Assembly: GCA_958450325.1 (NCBI GenBank)
Contig: OY288243.1
Span: 68,680,606 to 68,744,605, forward strand
DNA from: Agrostemma githago
Taxonomy: Eukaryota; Streptophyta; Magnoliopsida; Caryophyllales; Caryophyllaceae
Length of the DNA: 64,000 bases
Reading direction: 5' to 3'
Position 1 is the first letter of the stretch, and each line of letters opens with the position of its first letter. This document shows positions 1 through 12,000 of this stretch, piece after piece. The notes beneath the pieces are model-generated. The model was not told the origin of the DNA. It searched no databases and worked only from the letters and a program-made list of their open reading frames with translations. Both the position numbers and the translations under genes were made by a program.

Positions 1-250
1 CCTTTAGGCCACAACGAAATGTCAAAGTGTAATGTCAGTCTTTTTGGGTATTGGTTATGACTTTATCGTGAAGAACTTCAACACCAGTCACTTAATCATG
101 CAATTCCCAACACAATTTTCATTTTGGTTCATTTGGAAGCATTCTCTGTGTGTATCTAACACGTGGGAAAGGCCGCTTACATCCAAACCTCCTTAGCTTG
201 CAAGTTATGGGAGCCCTTGAGACACTTGAGTAATGTCGCTGGTGTTGTAG

Positions 251-1580
251 CTTGTAGACTTCAGATTTGGGAAAAAGCTGTCTGATGAGAGGACATTCAC
301 CATCTGCGGAATGGCGGATTCTCTAGCTCCAGAGATAGTCCTAGAAAGAGGCCATGGTTTATCAGCTGATTGGTAAGTGGTGCTATCGAGATATTTTTTT
401 TTCTCATCTTTTGACTGGTTTCAAAGATCTGCACTTTGCCAACACGGTTTTAACCTTATACTTCGTCTCTTTTCTGTAAGTCTGTTTGAGAAGCCTCTAG
501 TGATAGTATGTCTCATTGATTCTGTAAGTGAGACGGTGGTCTCCTGGAAGACCAAAGGACTGACTACTGCAAGCCCATGGCCAGGGTGGATACAGACCCT
601 ATTTATATGGGCTTGAGCCCAAGATAAAATTGTGATGAGAATAATTACAGTAAGCAACTTTACACTTATTGTGTATAGCTGAGTTGGTTAAAGCTTAGAT
701 TTTTAGAGCATAGGTCACCCGTTCAATTCTCATTCAATGCATCGCCTCCATCATTACTTCCCTTTATTTTGTTCTTAGGTTATTCACCATTTTTATTACA
801 ACACTCACTATTCATATTATAAAAATTCAGTTGATAGAACCTGACTAAATGAATGTTCCGCTGCAGTACGACAATTAATTTCCTTGGTTGATATTTCCAG
901 TTTCAGTATTTATTAGTAATTCAAAATATGTTGCAGGTGGAGTTTGGGAGTTCTGATTTATTTTATGCTGCAAGGTGATATGCCATTCGGGACGTGGAGA
1001 GAGAACGAGCCTGATACACTTGCAAGGATTGTGAAAGGGCAATTTACTCTTCCTCAGTCTTGTAGTCCCAAAGCCATCGATCTCATTACCAAGGTTCTCA
1101 TCATCTTCAAATGTCCACAGATAGTCTCATGATAATATGATTGACCCACATAAGATTTAAATCACGGTAGTTCTTTTTTGAGGTAGTTATTTATAATGGG
1201 AAGGTTTAGCCATTAGATGGATTAGCCTTGCATTATACTCCGTACTAACACAACATAAGACCTTCTGTTAGGAGATGAGTCATTCATTCATTCGTTCAAT
1301 TATTAATGATATTGGGTTTGTGCAGCTCCTTGAAGTCGATGAAACTAAGAGACTTGGAAGTGCAGGTCCCGAACAAATTAAGAATCATCCATGGTTTGAC
1401 GAGGTTGATTGGAGAGGGCTCGAAAATCACATCATTCCCGTCCCTCACGAAATTGTATCTCGTATAAACCACCACCTAGAAAGCTGTACAGAGGGCGAGG
1501 ACTGCTCCTTACCGGCATCTTCTCCTCCTCTCGAGGACGTGGAAGGACTCAACTCTGCTGAGTGGCTCGAAGACTGGTAA
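251..1580 (+). CDS. 3' end of PP2C/cNMP-binding/protein kinase gene
   Basis: This is the C-terminal part of the plant multidomain protein that joins a PP2C phosphatase, cyclic-nucleotide-binding domains and an AGC-like kinase (Arabidopsis At2g20050 type). Three exons can be read: 251-372, 937-1093 and 1326-1580, with clean AG/GT borders and matching phases. Exon 1 begins at the DFR (DFG-like) motif and runs through the activation segment to an APEI motif. The split W codon joins to WSLGVLIYFML and MPFG in exon 2, and exon 3 holds a kinase C-lobe (RLGS, HPWF) and an acidic tail ending in W-L-E-D-W before TAA. The 5' exons lie outside the window. No lesion is seen, so the gene is probably functional. 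The family match is by recall of the conserved tail; exon borders are read directly. Confidence 0.82.
671..790 (+). repeat. tRNA-derived SINE-like sequence in kinase intron
   Basis: Within the first visible kinase intron, a TAGCTGAGTTGG block resembles a pol III A box. About 35 bases later GTTCAATTC resembles a B box. The spacing and order are those of a tRNA-like SINE head, but the cloverleaf is degenerate. No clear target duplication was found, so the borders are approximate. Confidence 0.4.
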
Positions 1581-2531
1581 CTAATCCGTAACCCTGTCTT
1601 CTCTCTGCTTCTTGCAGAGCCTTCCTAGTAAGTACGAGTATATTATTTTTATTTTTATTTTTATGTTAATCTGGTTGCCACGACACGTAGCAAGTAATTG
1701 TGGGAGGTTATATTAGTTTTTGCGGGAATGAAGTTTACCTCATTGTAAAAATATAATGGTTGATTGTAGTTATGGCTCATTTAGCCCATTCTTCGTGTAC
1801 ATTGTATTCATACCCAAGTCATTTATATGGTTGGTACCGCAGTTTGCAGTGAACTTTGAATGAATTCTTCCCCAAGAAAAACAGAGAAATTGTACTAGAA
1901 TGTTTTTTCTGCCCCAAGATGTTATAATGTTGTTTTTTCTTCTTCGTTCTTCCTGGATAAAACTTCCCAACTTTTTTTTTTCCAGCTTAGGACAAACTCA
2001 ACATTACGATTATAAATGTGAATCATGCAAATGCCATACTAATGCAACATCATCAGTCTTATTTACGAACAGATTTGGGGTTGGATAAGATAATCATTCT
2101 CCGAAACAGTTAGCCATCTGCAATAAAACTCATAAAAAGGAAGCATAGTTATGGGAATAAGTAGAATTAAGATGCGTTATGAAAATTTTAAAAAATACAG
2201 TTTCAAAGTCAAAATAAAGTTACAATGAGTTGGGAAAATTTTAAAAGTTACTCGTACGAGTTTTGAAGAAATGCGAGTGTATGCCCGATTCGTTGAACAA
2301 AAAAAATTAAGATGCGGAAGAAATGAGAAAGAAACATTAATGTCATGGAAACATGGATGTAAAATTGCAAGAAACATTGACAGCAAAAGTTGACAAGAGA
2401 AACGTACGTCTCAAATTACCCAGAAAAACAGAAATGCAAACTACATGTCAGAAGTGGTGTATTTACTGCAGAGATTTCGCAACTCAGAACTACTGATCAC
2501 TGATTTGATGTGCATTATGATCTAATCTATC

Positions 2532-2652
2532 GATGTACAATATGTAAGGGTGATTTTAGACCACATATTGATGACCTAAAATGGAAATAGGAAAGAAAAG
2601 GTATTTCAGTCCAATAAGGAAATAGGGAAAATAATAAAAAATCGGAGGGAGT
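2532..2652. mobile_element. truncated Stowaway-like MITE
   Basis: This stretch closely matches the right half of the MITE at 4531-4736, including the shared phrase TTTCAGTCCAATAAGGAAAT and the terminus AATCGGAGGGAGTA. Only one terminal repeat is present, so it is a one-ended remnant of the same family. Confidence 0.65.
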
Positions 2653-3043
2653 AATTTTTATAAATACATCACTAAAGATATAGACAAAAAATAACACGAG
2701 TGTGAAAAAAAAATGCAAAGAATCGGTATATAAGACCTTTTTTACTTCAATACTTCATTTTTGAGCAGGCACTCAAGAGACGTGGTCAATTCTTACTAAC
2801 ATGACCATATTCTGGTTAAGAAATCAGAAAAGTAGGACAAGAGAAAATAGTTTTCGAGGCATATAAACATGGGTCGTGCTTTTTCCTAACGATCTTTTAC
2901 TCAATTCTAACGACATTTTACCGTTTTACCCTCGTCATTTCATCACACCAAAATTTATTGTCTTGCTTTCCTCTCTAAAAACTCTCAAAATCTAACCAAC
3001 CATAGACACCCATGAATCACCACAATCATCGGAACCATCCGGA

Positions 3044-3270
3044 TCGGTGGAGGAGGGATGACTGTTGGGTCAGTAAGGGCTGGGCGGTTAGGGTGGATGG
3101 GTGAGGTTTGGGTTGGGGTCGGTCTGGGTCAGGGTGGTCAGGTGACTGGGTGGCTAGGTCTGGGCGGTGGGTGGGTGGGGATCAAGTCTGGTCTGGGTGG
3201 TGGGTGGATGGTGGTGAGTGGTGGGTGGGTGGGTGGTGGCTGGGGTGGGTGAGGGTCGTGGCCCTATGGG
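3044..3270 (+). repeat. G-rich GGTGGGT minisatellite-like block
   Basis: An irregular run of GGGT, GGTGGGT and GGATGG words occupies about 220 bases and is almost purine/T only on this strand. Many runs of three or more G lie close together, so G-quadruplex formation is possible. The two overlapping glycine-rich ORFs are products of this composition and are not called as genes. Confidence 0.6.
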
Positions 3271-3863
3271 GAGGGATGCTGTTGCTGTATGTTTGAATTT
3301 TTTTTATTTAAGTTTCCTTTTTTATTATTATTGTATGTTTATCATTTTTTTTCTTTTTAGATTTATTTATTTTTCTATGTAATTTTTTTGTATATATTAA
3401 ACCCTAATATTAAAACCTAAATAATTATTTAAAAATAATAATACAAGAAACAAAATAATTAAGTAAATACGTAATTGAATTAAAATTCATAATCGAATCG
3501 AATTCGGAAGCGTTGATTGATGATGTAAATTGATAAAACGAAGAGAAACATGATTGAATCTTATTGTAAAAGGCAAAGATTTATAAATGATAGAACAGGA
3601 AAATGTTAAGAAAATTCGTTAGGAAAAAGTAATTTCGTAAACATATTGTGCGTTGCTTACTCCAGAGTCATTTGAAGTTGTATATCCTAAACTCTTATTT
3701 ATATTCACTTGGCTTTAGAAACCCTTTAAATCTTTAATACTTAAAATTTTGGGATCATAATTGTTGTTCAACACTGATAATCAACTTCTGTCGTCGAAGT
3801 CAAGCAACCCGGATCGTAATCTTAGTTCAGCCAAGACCCATGACCTACAGCGAGTGAGTAGAG

Positions 3864-4925
3864 TAGAGCTGATCAAAAGTGGGTTTGGGCTGGACATGGA
3901 CGGGCCTAACTATAAAAAAATTGTCCGGTGGGCCATATATTGTTGTCCGTGTCCGCTATAACGGCCACATGATGCTGCCCAAGCCTACCAACTTATGGGT
4001 AGCGGGCTAGCCCGTGGGCCTGAATAAAGTTAATCGAGTCTTTACTTTTCTTAAAATATAAGTCAGACATCGCAATTTAAGAGACTAAAATTCAAAAAAA
4101 TACTACACATTGAAAAAAATATCCGATACTATTTCAAAATTCAAATACAACTTCACTAACAAAAATATTCATTTCTTATCAAACAATAGTAGGATCAGCC
4201 TCATCATTCTCATCTTCGCTTTCAACGTCTTCTAAACCAAAGGTTTCATCATGAACCAATGAGAAATTGAGAATAAAGAAGGTAAATGGCTTGGTTCCTT
4301 GGTTTGATACTTTGATGGCTGATGCGTCAACATTTAAAGTGTGGTTGATTGCTTGATGTAGTGTAGGCTATTGATATTCTTTAGGAGTAAGTGGATAACT
4401 AGGGGTTTAAGAGATAAGTCTATTGACTTTTTTAGAGATTGGAATTTGTGGTTTCTTTGTAATTTGTATTATAATAATCATATTCAATGTCTCTTTTGTC
4501 AGTAATTTCTTTAACTTATATAAGTATGTAATCCCTCCGATTTTTTATTATCTTCCCCTCTGGTTTTGGGGAAGAAAATAAGGGTATAGGAATGTGTCTT
4601 TCAAAATAAAAGAAGGGAGAGAGAGAAATGTAAGGTTATTCTGGACCACATGTTGATGGCCCAAAAAGGAAATAGGGAAGAAAGAGTGTTTCAGTCCAAT
4701 AAGGAAATAGGAAAGATAATAAAAAATCGGAGGGAGTATATTTTAACGGGCCTAGCGGGCTGTCCGCGGGCTATTTTCTTTAGTCCAAACCCGTCCGTTT
4801 ATTATAGCGGGCCTAATTTCTTTGCCCGTGGCCCGCTTTTTTTAAAAAAGTTTTTGTCCAGATCCGCTTACTAACTGGGCCAAATGGGCCGGGCCAAACG
4901 GACAGCCCGCACTTGATCAGCTCTA
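3864..4925. mobile_element. hAT-type DNA transposon, non-autonomous, 8-bp TSD
   Basis: The element begins TAGAGCTGATCA and ends with its exact inverse, TGATCAGCTCTA. It is flanked by identical 8-bp duplications GAGTAGAG at 3856-3863 and 4926-4933. An 8-bp duplication with a TAG-type terminus is the hAT signature. Subterminal regions are rich in GGGCC/GGCCC words typical of plant hAT ends. About 1.06 kb long, it encodes no intact transposase. An acidic reading on the minus strand near 4190-4330 could be a transposase relic but is not certain. A Stowaway MITE is inserted inside it. Confidence 0.85.
4531..4736. mobile_element. Stowaway MITE nested in hAT element
   Basis: Terminal inverted repeats of about 25 bp start CCCTCCGATTTTTTATTATC and are mirrored at the right end. 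TA dinucleotides flank both sides, as expected for Tc1/mariner-derived Stowaway elements. It lies wholly inside the hAT element and is therefore the younger insertion. Confidence 0.8.
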
Positions 4926-4933
4926 GAGTAGAG

Positions 4934-5450
4934 CCTCAAAAACATGAAAGACTAGCAAAATGCAACCCCCATGGTCGAAGTCTTCAATGGAATCGGGGCT
5001 TTCCACCAAAGACCTAGCTGCCCGGATTGTACTCTTAGGTACTTGGTAATGCAAGATACAATTCGTCAAAATGAGTCATCATATTCATCCTTCGTTAGCT
5101 GTTAGCTGTTAGGTAAAGATGACGCCTTTCAGTCGCACCTACACATACAGTTGATCAGTTGATGAACCAAAGTCTCAAAAGCCAAAAAAAAGAACATTAA
5201 TAATTGAGTAAATGATTTCAAGTGTACATTCTCTAATCTCTAGCAAGGGAGAGATGAGCGCTTTACACAACAAAGCCATATCATAGAAAAATACTCGTGT
5301 ATGAAATAGGGTCACTTTTACCGATTGGGAAGACTTCAGAATGTGAGCAATTCCGCTTGAGCACTGACCAATGTCAACCAATCAACTAGAGTATAATGTT
5401 AAGCTGGAGTTTTGAAATGTTCACTACCTTGGATAAAATATACGGAGTAG
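4934..5450. other. intergenic, NINJA 3' flank
   Basis: This is single-copy-looking sequence between the hAT element and the NINJA stop codon. It probably includes the NINJA 3' UTR and polyadenylation region on the minus strand. No other feature is seen. Confidence 0.5.
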
Positions 5451-6699
5451 TTAGGTGTTGGCAGATGCTGTGGTTGTGGTTAGGTTACTACTTTGCAGAG
5501 ACGTTAAGGCGGTGGATGGAATAGCCCTAGCTTGGTCTCCAGTAGCATGCCGTATAAACTCTTCTGGAGACAAATGGAATCCATGACAGGCACATACGAT
5601 TTTAATCTGGGTGGCATTGTATTTGTAAGTAACTCCAGAAATCGTCTTGCCATTGGGCCCTGGTCCAGTGGTAGAAACCCATGGTAAACTCGTCAGAGCT
5701 CCCGATCCACCAAACTTGACCGGGGCAGCAATGCCAGGCTTTATGGCTGGGTATTCATGTGCAAAGCTACTACTGTCGTTTAGTGGTGACCCAGTTTTGC
5801 CTTCTGGCTGAGAAGACGAACCTTCCTCAACAATGGGTTTCCTCGCAGCTCTTAGCGGCTCAGCTGAACTCACATCTGAAACTAATTTAGAGAGTCTTTC
5901 TACTCGATTCCATCCTAATCAAGAATTAAAGAAGAGATTGTTTGCTAATTGCGTAGGTATACTAACCTGGGGTGGGTGTGGATATGCCAGCATAATACGG
6001 AGAAGGGATGGGTTGAGATGGTGATATTCCCCAAGCACTACTATCCTTATCAGGAATCTTCACCGATAAATATGTTAAAGTCATCGGGACACTGCCAGTA
6101 CCCATCACATGAGGTCGAGGATTTGGCCCATTAATAGGAGAAATGCTGTGCAGTGATAATGGATAAACTGATGTGGGTGGTGCACTAGACGAGGATGAGT
6201 CTCTTATCAAGTAAGGAATGCCTGAGCTGTTCATTGTTTGTACAATTGACTTTCCATCTGTTATTTCCCTGGGAGCTGGAGAAGAACCAACACTTCCAGT
6301 TCCAGTTCCACCAAGTGCTGGAGACTCTGCCACATCTTCATTATCTCCGGTTGATCCCTCACCTGTTGCAACGGATATGGGCGAGTGCTTCTTTTCCTCT
6401 TCATGTAAAACGCAAGTATACGAATCTATGTCCTGTCTTTTACTAGTGTTTTCTGTCCCATCAAATGTGGTTTTACGCTTATTATTACCAGCGGAAGAAG
6501 CAGTGTGTTGGAAATTTTTATAGAAGTTTTGGTGAGGTTTGACAGGAGATGTTGGGTGACCGTGATAAGATAGTGGAAGAGCAGCATTGAGGAAATTTCT
6601 AAAATCGTTTAAAATCTTGGTGGTTCTCTCGTCGGTATCTGGTCTACCGGTACATGCTAATCCCAAACTGAGTTCCAGTCCTTTGTCGTAGTCTTCCAT
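5451..6699 (-). CDS. NINJA: NINJA, novel interactor of JAZ (adaptor co-repressor)
   Basis: NINJA proteins bind the TIFY motif of JAZ repressors and recruit TOPLESS through an EAR motif, repressing jasmonate responses in the nucleus. Two coding exons join in phase, 6699-5967 and 5875-5451, giving about 385 residues. The protein starts MEDYDKG and has an EAR motif, LELSLGL, at about residues 8-14. It has the mid-protein phrase STGDNEDVAES typical of the family. The C-terminal block reads AIKPGIAAPVKFGGSG, PWVSTTG, then SGVTYKYN and IKIVCACHG, which is the conserved JAZ-binding domain. I chose the ATG at 6699 because upstream sequence looks like an acceptor (TGTAG) of a 5' UTR intron. No lesions are seen. 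It is distinguished from AFP proteins by the long NINJA-type C-terminus. Confidence 0.93.
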
Positions 6700-6701
6700 G
6701 C

Positions 6702-7408
6702 CTACATATACATACATACATACGTCATTTTAAAGCAAGCTACTCCCTCCTCGCAACAAGGCAGTGATGAATCATATGAGAATCTATATTTAGTAGATAG
6801 AGGCGTAAACAATAACCCAAAAGGAACAAAATTGGAGCAATGAGGGTAAGTCAAAAGGAGAGGTTAAAGGGTGAATGGATGGGAAGCTGAAGTAGAGTGT
6901 GTTTTCTTGACCACTCTCTCAAGGTCAAGGTGAAGCAATGTGAAAGGCGATGAGAATAAGAAGCAAAAATCATGGACGTCTAGCTAGTCGTCTACTGAGT
7001 ACTGATATCCATCTATCACACTTAATTCAATTTGAGGTAATAGCTAGTACTCCGTATAAAGGCGTGTAGTGTCAGAAGCATTGATTCGGAGATTAGATTG
7101 AGTGAGGTGAAGCATCCATCACCACCTCTTTGAAATGCTAGATTTTAAATTCCTGCTGTATTTCTCAAATATCAAATCCAAATCCAAATCCAATTGAAGG
7201 TGTTGGTCAAATCAAAAATTTCTAATTTCTAATTCTATGTCATTGTTTGGGGAGTATTTAATGAAACACTAGATACTCAGAATTCAAGCACATCAATTTC
7301 ACCAAATTAAAGCAACCATATACGAGTATCTATATCTACCCATCATCATTAAATGCCACAAATTAACGAAAACCGATGCCGCCAAAAATAAAAAGAAAAA
7401 TACCTACC
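6702..7408 (-). other. probable 5' UTR intron of NINJA
   Basis: On the minus strand a good donor (CCAG|GTAGGTA) occurs at about 7408. An acceptor (TATATGTAG) lies just upstream of the NINJA ATG. This suggests a leader exon above 7408 and a 0.7-kb leader intron. It is an inference; transcript data would settle it. Confidence 0.5.
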
Positions 7409-7556
7409 TGGAATTGGATTGGTAATTGAGGAGTAATTAATTATGTGAGGACTGAGGAAAGGGAGGTTGAATTTGAATTATAATTTGAGGAGAATATGGT
7501 GTTGTGGGGGTAAAGTAAAAGTGCGATTAAATAGCAAGTATGGAGTACTTCCTATA

Positions 7557-7651
7557 TACTCCCTCCGTCCCTAAATAATTGTCCCACTCCCCTATTATTT
7601 GTGAAGAGTATTTTAATAAAATGTGACAATCTTAGTGGGACGGAGGTAGTA
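7557..7651. mobile_element. short Stowaway MITE
   Basis: A roughly 90-bp element has termini ACTCCCTCCGTCCC and GGGACGGAGG and a GTCCCACTCC/AGTGGGAC inner repeat, flanked by TA. These are the usual Stowaway ends. It lies in the NINJA 5' flank. Confidence 0.7.
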
Positions 7652-7662
7652 TTTAATTGAGA

Positions 7663-7818
7663 TTCTTTGTCCCCACTTTTATGTCTCGTAACTTTATCAT
7701 GCGACACCTCATCTCTTCATTGATCAAAATAGTGATTAATTATGTGATAGTGATTATGTGTCAATAAGATAAATGATGGGACATGAGATGAGACACGTAA
7801 TGGGACAAAAGATCTGCA
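7663..7818. mobile_element. possible MITE with imperfect inverted repeats
   Basis: The left end (GATTCTTTGTCCC, then GTCTCG and CACCTCATCTC) is mirrored by the right end (GAGATGAGACACG, then GGGACAAAAGATC). The interior is AT-rich. The fold-back structure suggests a MITE of another family; no clear target duplication was identified. Confidence 0.45.
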
Positions 7819-9062
7819 TTGATATATATTATGGTTTCATTTTATGAATATTTGTGAGAAGTATTTTAATAGAATGAAGCAAAAAATAGTGATCAATATT
7901 ATTATATTTGCACAAATTCTTACTTTCGTGGGTTTAAAATGCACACGTGATGGTGATGGTTTTTAAAAATGAAGGTGATTGGACAATGGACATTAATGAC
8001 AGTGATGCTGCTTTTCAATACACTGGAGTATTTTTCTTCGGCCCGCTTCCCACTTCTCCACACCTCTCTCTCTCTGCTACGCCTACTTTCATGCTTTTCA
8101 CATGTACGTTTTGCACTTTCCACCGCCTTTTTCATTTTATCTGTTTTTCACGTTTTTTTATTATCGATTGTCTTTCCGGGACTCTTGTGATCTTATCTCA
8201 AGACTTAACTTACGGTGACTCAATTTAAAACTTTCGTAGAGTATGGTTATGACACACATTTCTAGACCAACTAAATGACTATCATTTGTACGCTTTTTTT
8301 ACTTAAAAGTTCTTTTTTTGGTTTAGTGGAAAAAAAAGGAGAGACTAAGATTGATTTGATTCATAATGTTTAAAGTCTGAGGTAAATCTAAACAACATCA
8401 TCACGAGTTAAACCATAGAATATCAGCAACAGTGAGGATCCTCATATTTTCTCCCTCTTAAATTTTTCCAATAATTTTTCATCTTTTCCAATAATTTTTC
8501 ATCTATCCTCCTCATTTCATTATTACATCTACGTAATTGGTTGACAGAGAGGATACGCAGTGGCTGACGAAGGAACTCATCAACGGGTTTTGATGGCAGG
8601 TTGAGGAAGTCGATGGCAGTGGATTGAGGAGAAGTGGGTGGGTTAATGGATGGTGATGGAAGTTGGCGGTCAATGGAAATAGGTGGTCGAAAATGGAGGT
8701 TGCATAAGTTCATTGGCCAAGGATGGAGCAAAGTTTGGAGTACTAGTAATGAATTTGATAGAACGCTCTAAAAGGGAAATGTTAACAACTACTCCGGTAG
8801 AATGGAAGGGATACAATCTTATCTTGTAAAAGAACCGTCTTACCAAATAATTAATGAAAAAATTGGACCTAATTGCATATAAGGAGTATCAAAATTCAAA
8901 AGGTTAAGGACATGTATAATACTGTAGTCAGTTATAGAAAAACCAACTGAACCTATATATTACTCGTACTAGTAATAGTAAAGATCAAGAGAGCTATGAC
9001 GAATGTGTATTTTCGTGAAACTAGGAAAATTAAGAGTATACATACAGCAACCACATTGCACA
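7819..9062. other. intergenic between NINJA and CAF1
   Basis: AT-rich sequence without a supported gene. A 102-codon minus-strand ORF at 8423-8731 has no recognisable domain and unusual proline/serine composition, so it is not called. The final part before 9063 is probably the CAF1 3' UTR. Confidence 0.5.
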
Positions 9063-12000
9063 TTAAGCCAGCAATTTAGCAAGTTCATCAATTTTTAGAC
9101 TTCCCTGAGGAACAACATCAAGGAATTCCTCAGTGAAATCTTTGGGTTTTTGAATCCGCCCGCTCTTTTTTTCTTTGAATGTCTTTCCTGAAGATTTAAT
9201 ATCTGGTACTGCCGCGTTGTCCACCTCTTCGCCCTCACTGTCTAGATTGTCAGACTTTTTAATAGCCACTTTCCGAGGCCGATGCATAAAAGTAGGCCCA
9301 GGAGGAGCTACCTGGGCAAAGGCAACTGACTTCTCATAGACGACATCAGCATCTAAGGATCTATCGTCCAGAACTAAAGCACTACCTTTGTCTAAAGCCT
9401 GTCTCAGAAGAACAAGTACACCTTCAGTACATGCTGAAGGTATCGAGACTATCGAGGAAGGATTGTTTTCTTGCACTTCTCCATCAGCAGCAGCATAACT
9501 TTCAGATATATTCCAAACAGCATAATTCAAGTCACTGATACTCTCAGCATTCGGCACAAAATCTGACGGCTGTGAAAACTCAATGACAGTTGTAGATTCT
9601 TTCTCACTGCAGTGAACACCGGAATCTTCCTTTGACTGACTTGGACTCATGTCAGTGACCTCTTCCGATGACAAATCATTTTTCAGCAAGAATGTACCCT
9701 CACATCCCATGGTACCCAAATCTGAGTTATTCATTAAAACATCACTCATATTGGGAATTTTATCACATGTTTTAAGATTTGAAATATTTGCCGAGCATGG
9801 TGCCGACTCTTCATCATCATCACCTGAAACAGAAGGATCAGAAGCATCGGGACCAAGAAATGCATCTCGGTCACATTCAGAAATCTGATAACCTTTATTG
9901 TCAGTTTCAGGTAGCATGAGAGATGGCCTCCAATCGTTTCCTCTCCACATAAGTATGTGCTCGTATTCAAATGAGACTAGGACACATGGGACAAGATCCT
10001 GAATGTTTAGATGCAAATTTAGTCTCTGTTGGAGTTCGACCCATGAAACTATCAATAAATGTCCTCAAAATGGGACGAGACATAATGTACCCACCTTAAG
10101 TTTAGCTCCGATTTTACGATAGTCACTTGGGTTCAACCCTTGACAGTTGACCCTTACCAAATCGCACACTTCAAACGCCTCCCTGACAGTTTTCACAAGG
10201 TTCACGTACACACCATTTTTCCCTGTAAATGAAAAGCAACACTAAATCAACTTTGATATCAAAAAATAAGAGCCACCTACTTCATGGAAAAAAAAGAAGT
10301 ACCAAGCCTGCAGATGGGGATCAAGTCACGCCCCCTCTTCCGCATATCACTTGCCTCCTCTAATGTTAGACCATCTGGAACTCGTTTGACTAGTCTGGGG
10401 TAGACAGGTGAAATAGGTTTCCACAGCATAAGAGGAAATCGAGGCCGAGTTTTGTAGTTGTAGTTACGACCACGAAAAAGGTACACAATACCACCTCTAC
10501 GGTATATAATTTTCCCTCCAGTTTTTTCCTGTAAAATGCGATCCATTGTGTTTGCCATCAGTTTCTTTTGATCCCTTGAACCAGAGTTACCACATCTCCT
10601 TTGCTATTGTGAATCATCCATTTTCTACTATCGCTTTAACTTGTTCTCATATTTGCCTAATTTTAGACTCAAGATTAGCCACTACCAAACTCAACCTATT
10701 TACATTATTGTTTTCGAGCTAGTCCAATTCCTTTATGGCATGTTTTGGGAACTAGAATTTGAATTTGAATTTCGGATTTGAAATATTTCAAGTGTTTGGG
10801 AATCTTGGGATTTGGATTTGAAATTTAGACAAAATCCAATCTAGTTCAAATTTGGCTATCTCAAATTCGTAGTATATGGGTAGTCATTTCAATTCCGTCA
10901 CTTGTCATTTGTTCGTTTTTTCCGCATAATCTTGTTAGAATACATTTTTTCTTTATTTTTTTTCCATATTTGAAAATTTACATTTTTTTAATGAAAAGTT
11001 TTTTTTTTAAAAAATTGGTGCCCTTGACCCAAATGCACCCGCCCGAAATCCAAATCCAAATCCAAGGGTACCCAAAAACAATTTTGGATTTGGATTTGGA
11101 TTTAAATTCTAGAAATTCAAATACAAGAATTGAATTCACGATTTTCAAATCAATTCTGAGTACTCAAAGTCTCAAACGCAACCTTAGTTGATTTTTCTTT
11201 GATTCTTCATCATCTCAGTGCTCTAACACTAACACCCGACTTACTCTAGATACTAGCTTAGGTTAGTTGGTAAGATTTGTTTGATCTAGGACACACTATA
11301 AATCCTTCATCAAAATTTCACATTTGTCATTTCGCCTAGTTGGACAGTAATTGCTACTGCATATAGCTAGATAAGCCAGACGCCATTCATTCATGATCAA
11401 GGATTCAAAAAAAAAATGGATAAGCCCAACTGAAGATCAAAGAATCAAACACAAGGCAAACTCCAATTACATATTTGTTGTACAACTAGAACTAGCATTA
11501 CCTTTGTATAATGTCAAAAGGAAGTTCCACATGGTATAGCAATGGAGATTTAAGTAATAATAATGACTATTTTTAAGAAATCACGCATATTGCTCATCGC
11601 TCTGATGTAACTTTTTGTGTTCAGAAAACCACAGCATAGTTTGTGTAACATACAAACAAGTAGGTGACTCCGAAAAACAAGAGAAACACAAACCTCTAAT
11701 TGCAGAGAGACATTGTCCATGTCCACAGTACAAACCCCCTTACATTTTATCTTGCAAACCCTCCGTCGCTTCCAATGAGCATGAATGTTATCCAACATGT
11801 TATGTGTCAAACCATCTCTGCCTACAAAGACGAGCAAAATAAGAACTACGGAAAGCCAAAGACACCATTACCGCGTAACCTATTACTGAAGCACTAGTTC
11901 ATAAATTGTGGAACCAGCTCAAATACAACAACATATTACTACTCCCAAAAATGGCAGCATAGGGGGTAAAATGCCAATCAAAGCCGTTTCCAAATGACTC

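Larger units (their letters stand above)
1581..3855. other. intergenic: kinase 3' UTR and repeat debris
   Basis: No gene is supported here. The first few hundred bases are probably the kinase 3' UTR. The rest is AT-rich and holds a truncated Stowaway-like piece (2532-2652) and a G-rich block (3044-3270). The short ORFs have no recognisable domains and look like chance. Confidence 0.6.

Noticed and set aside
8423..8731. 102-codon minus-strand ORF
   Set aside because: No recognisable domain, no splice or promoter support, and composition like intergenic repeats.
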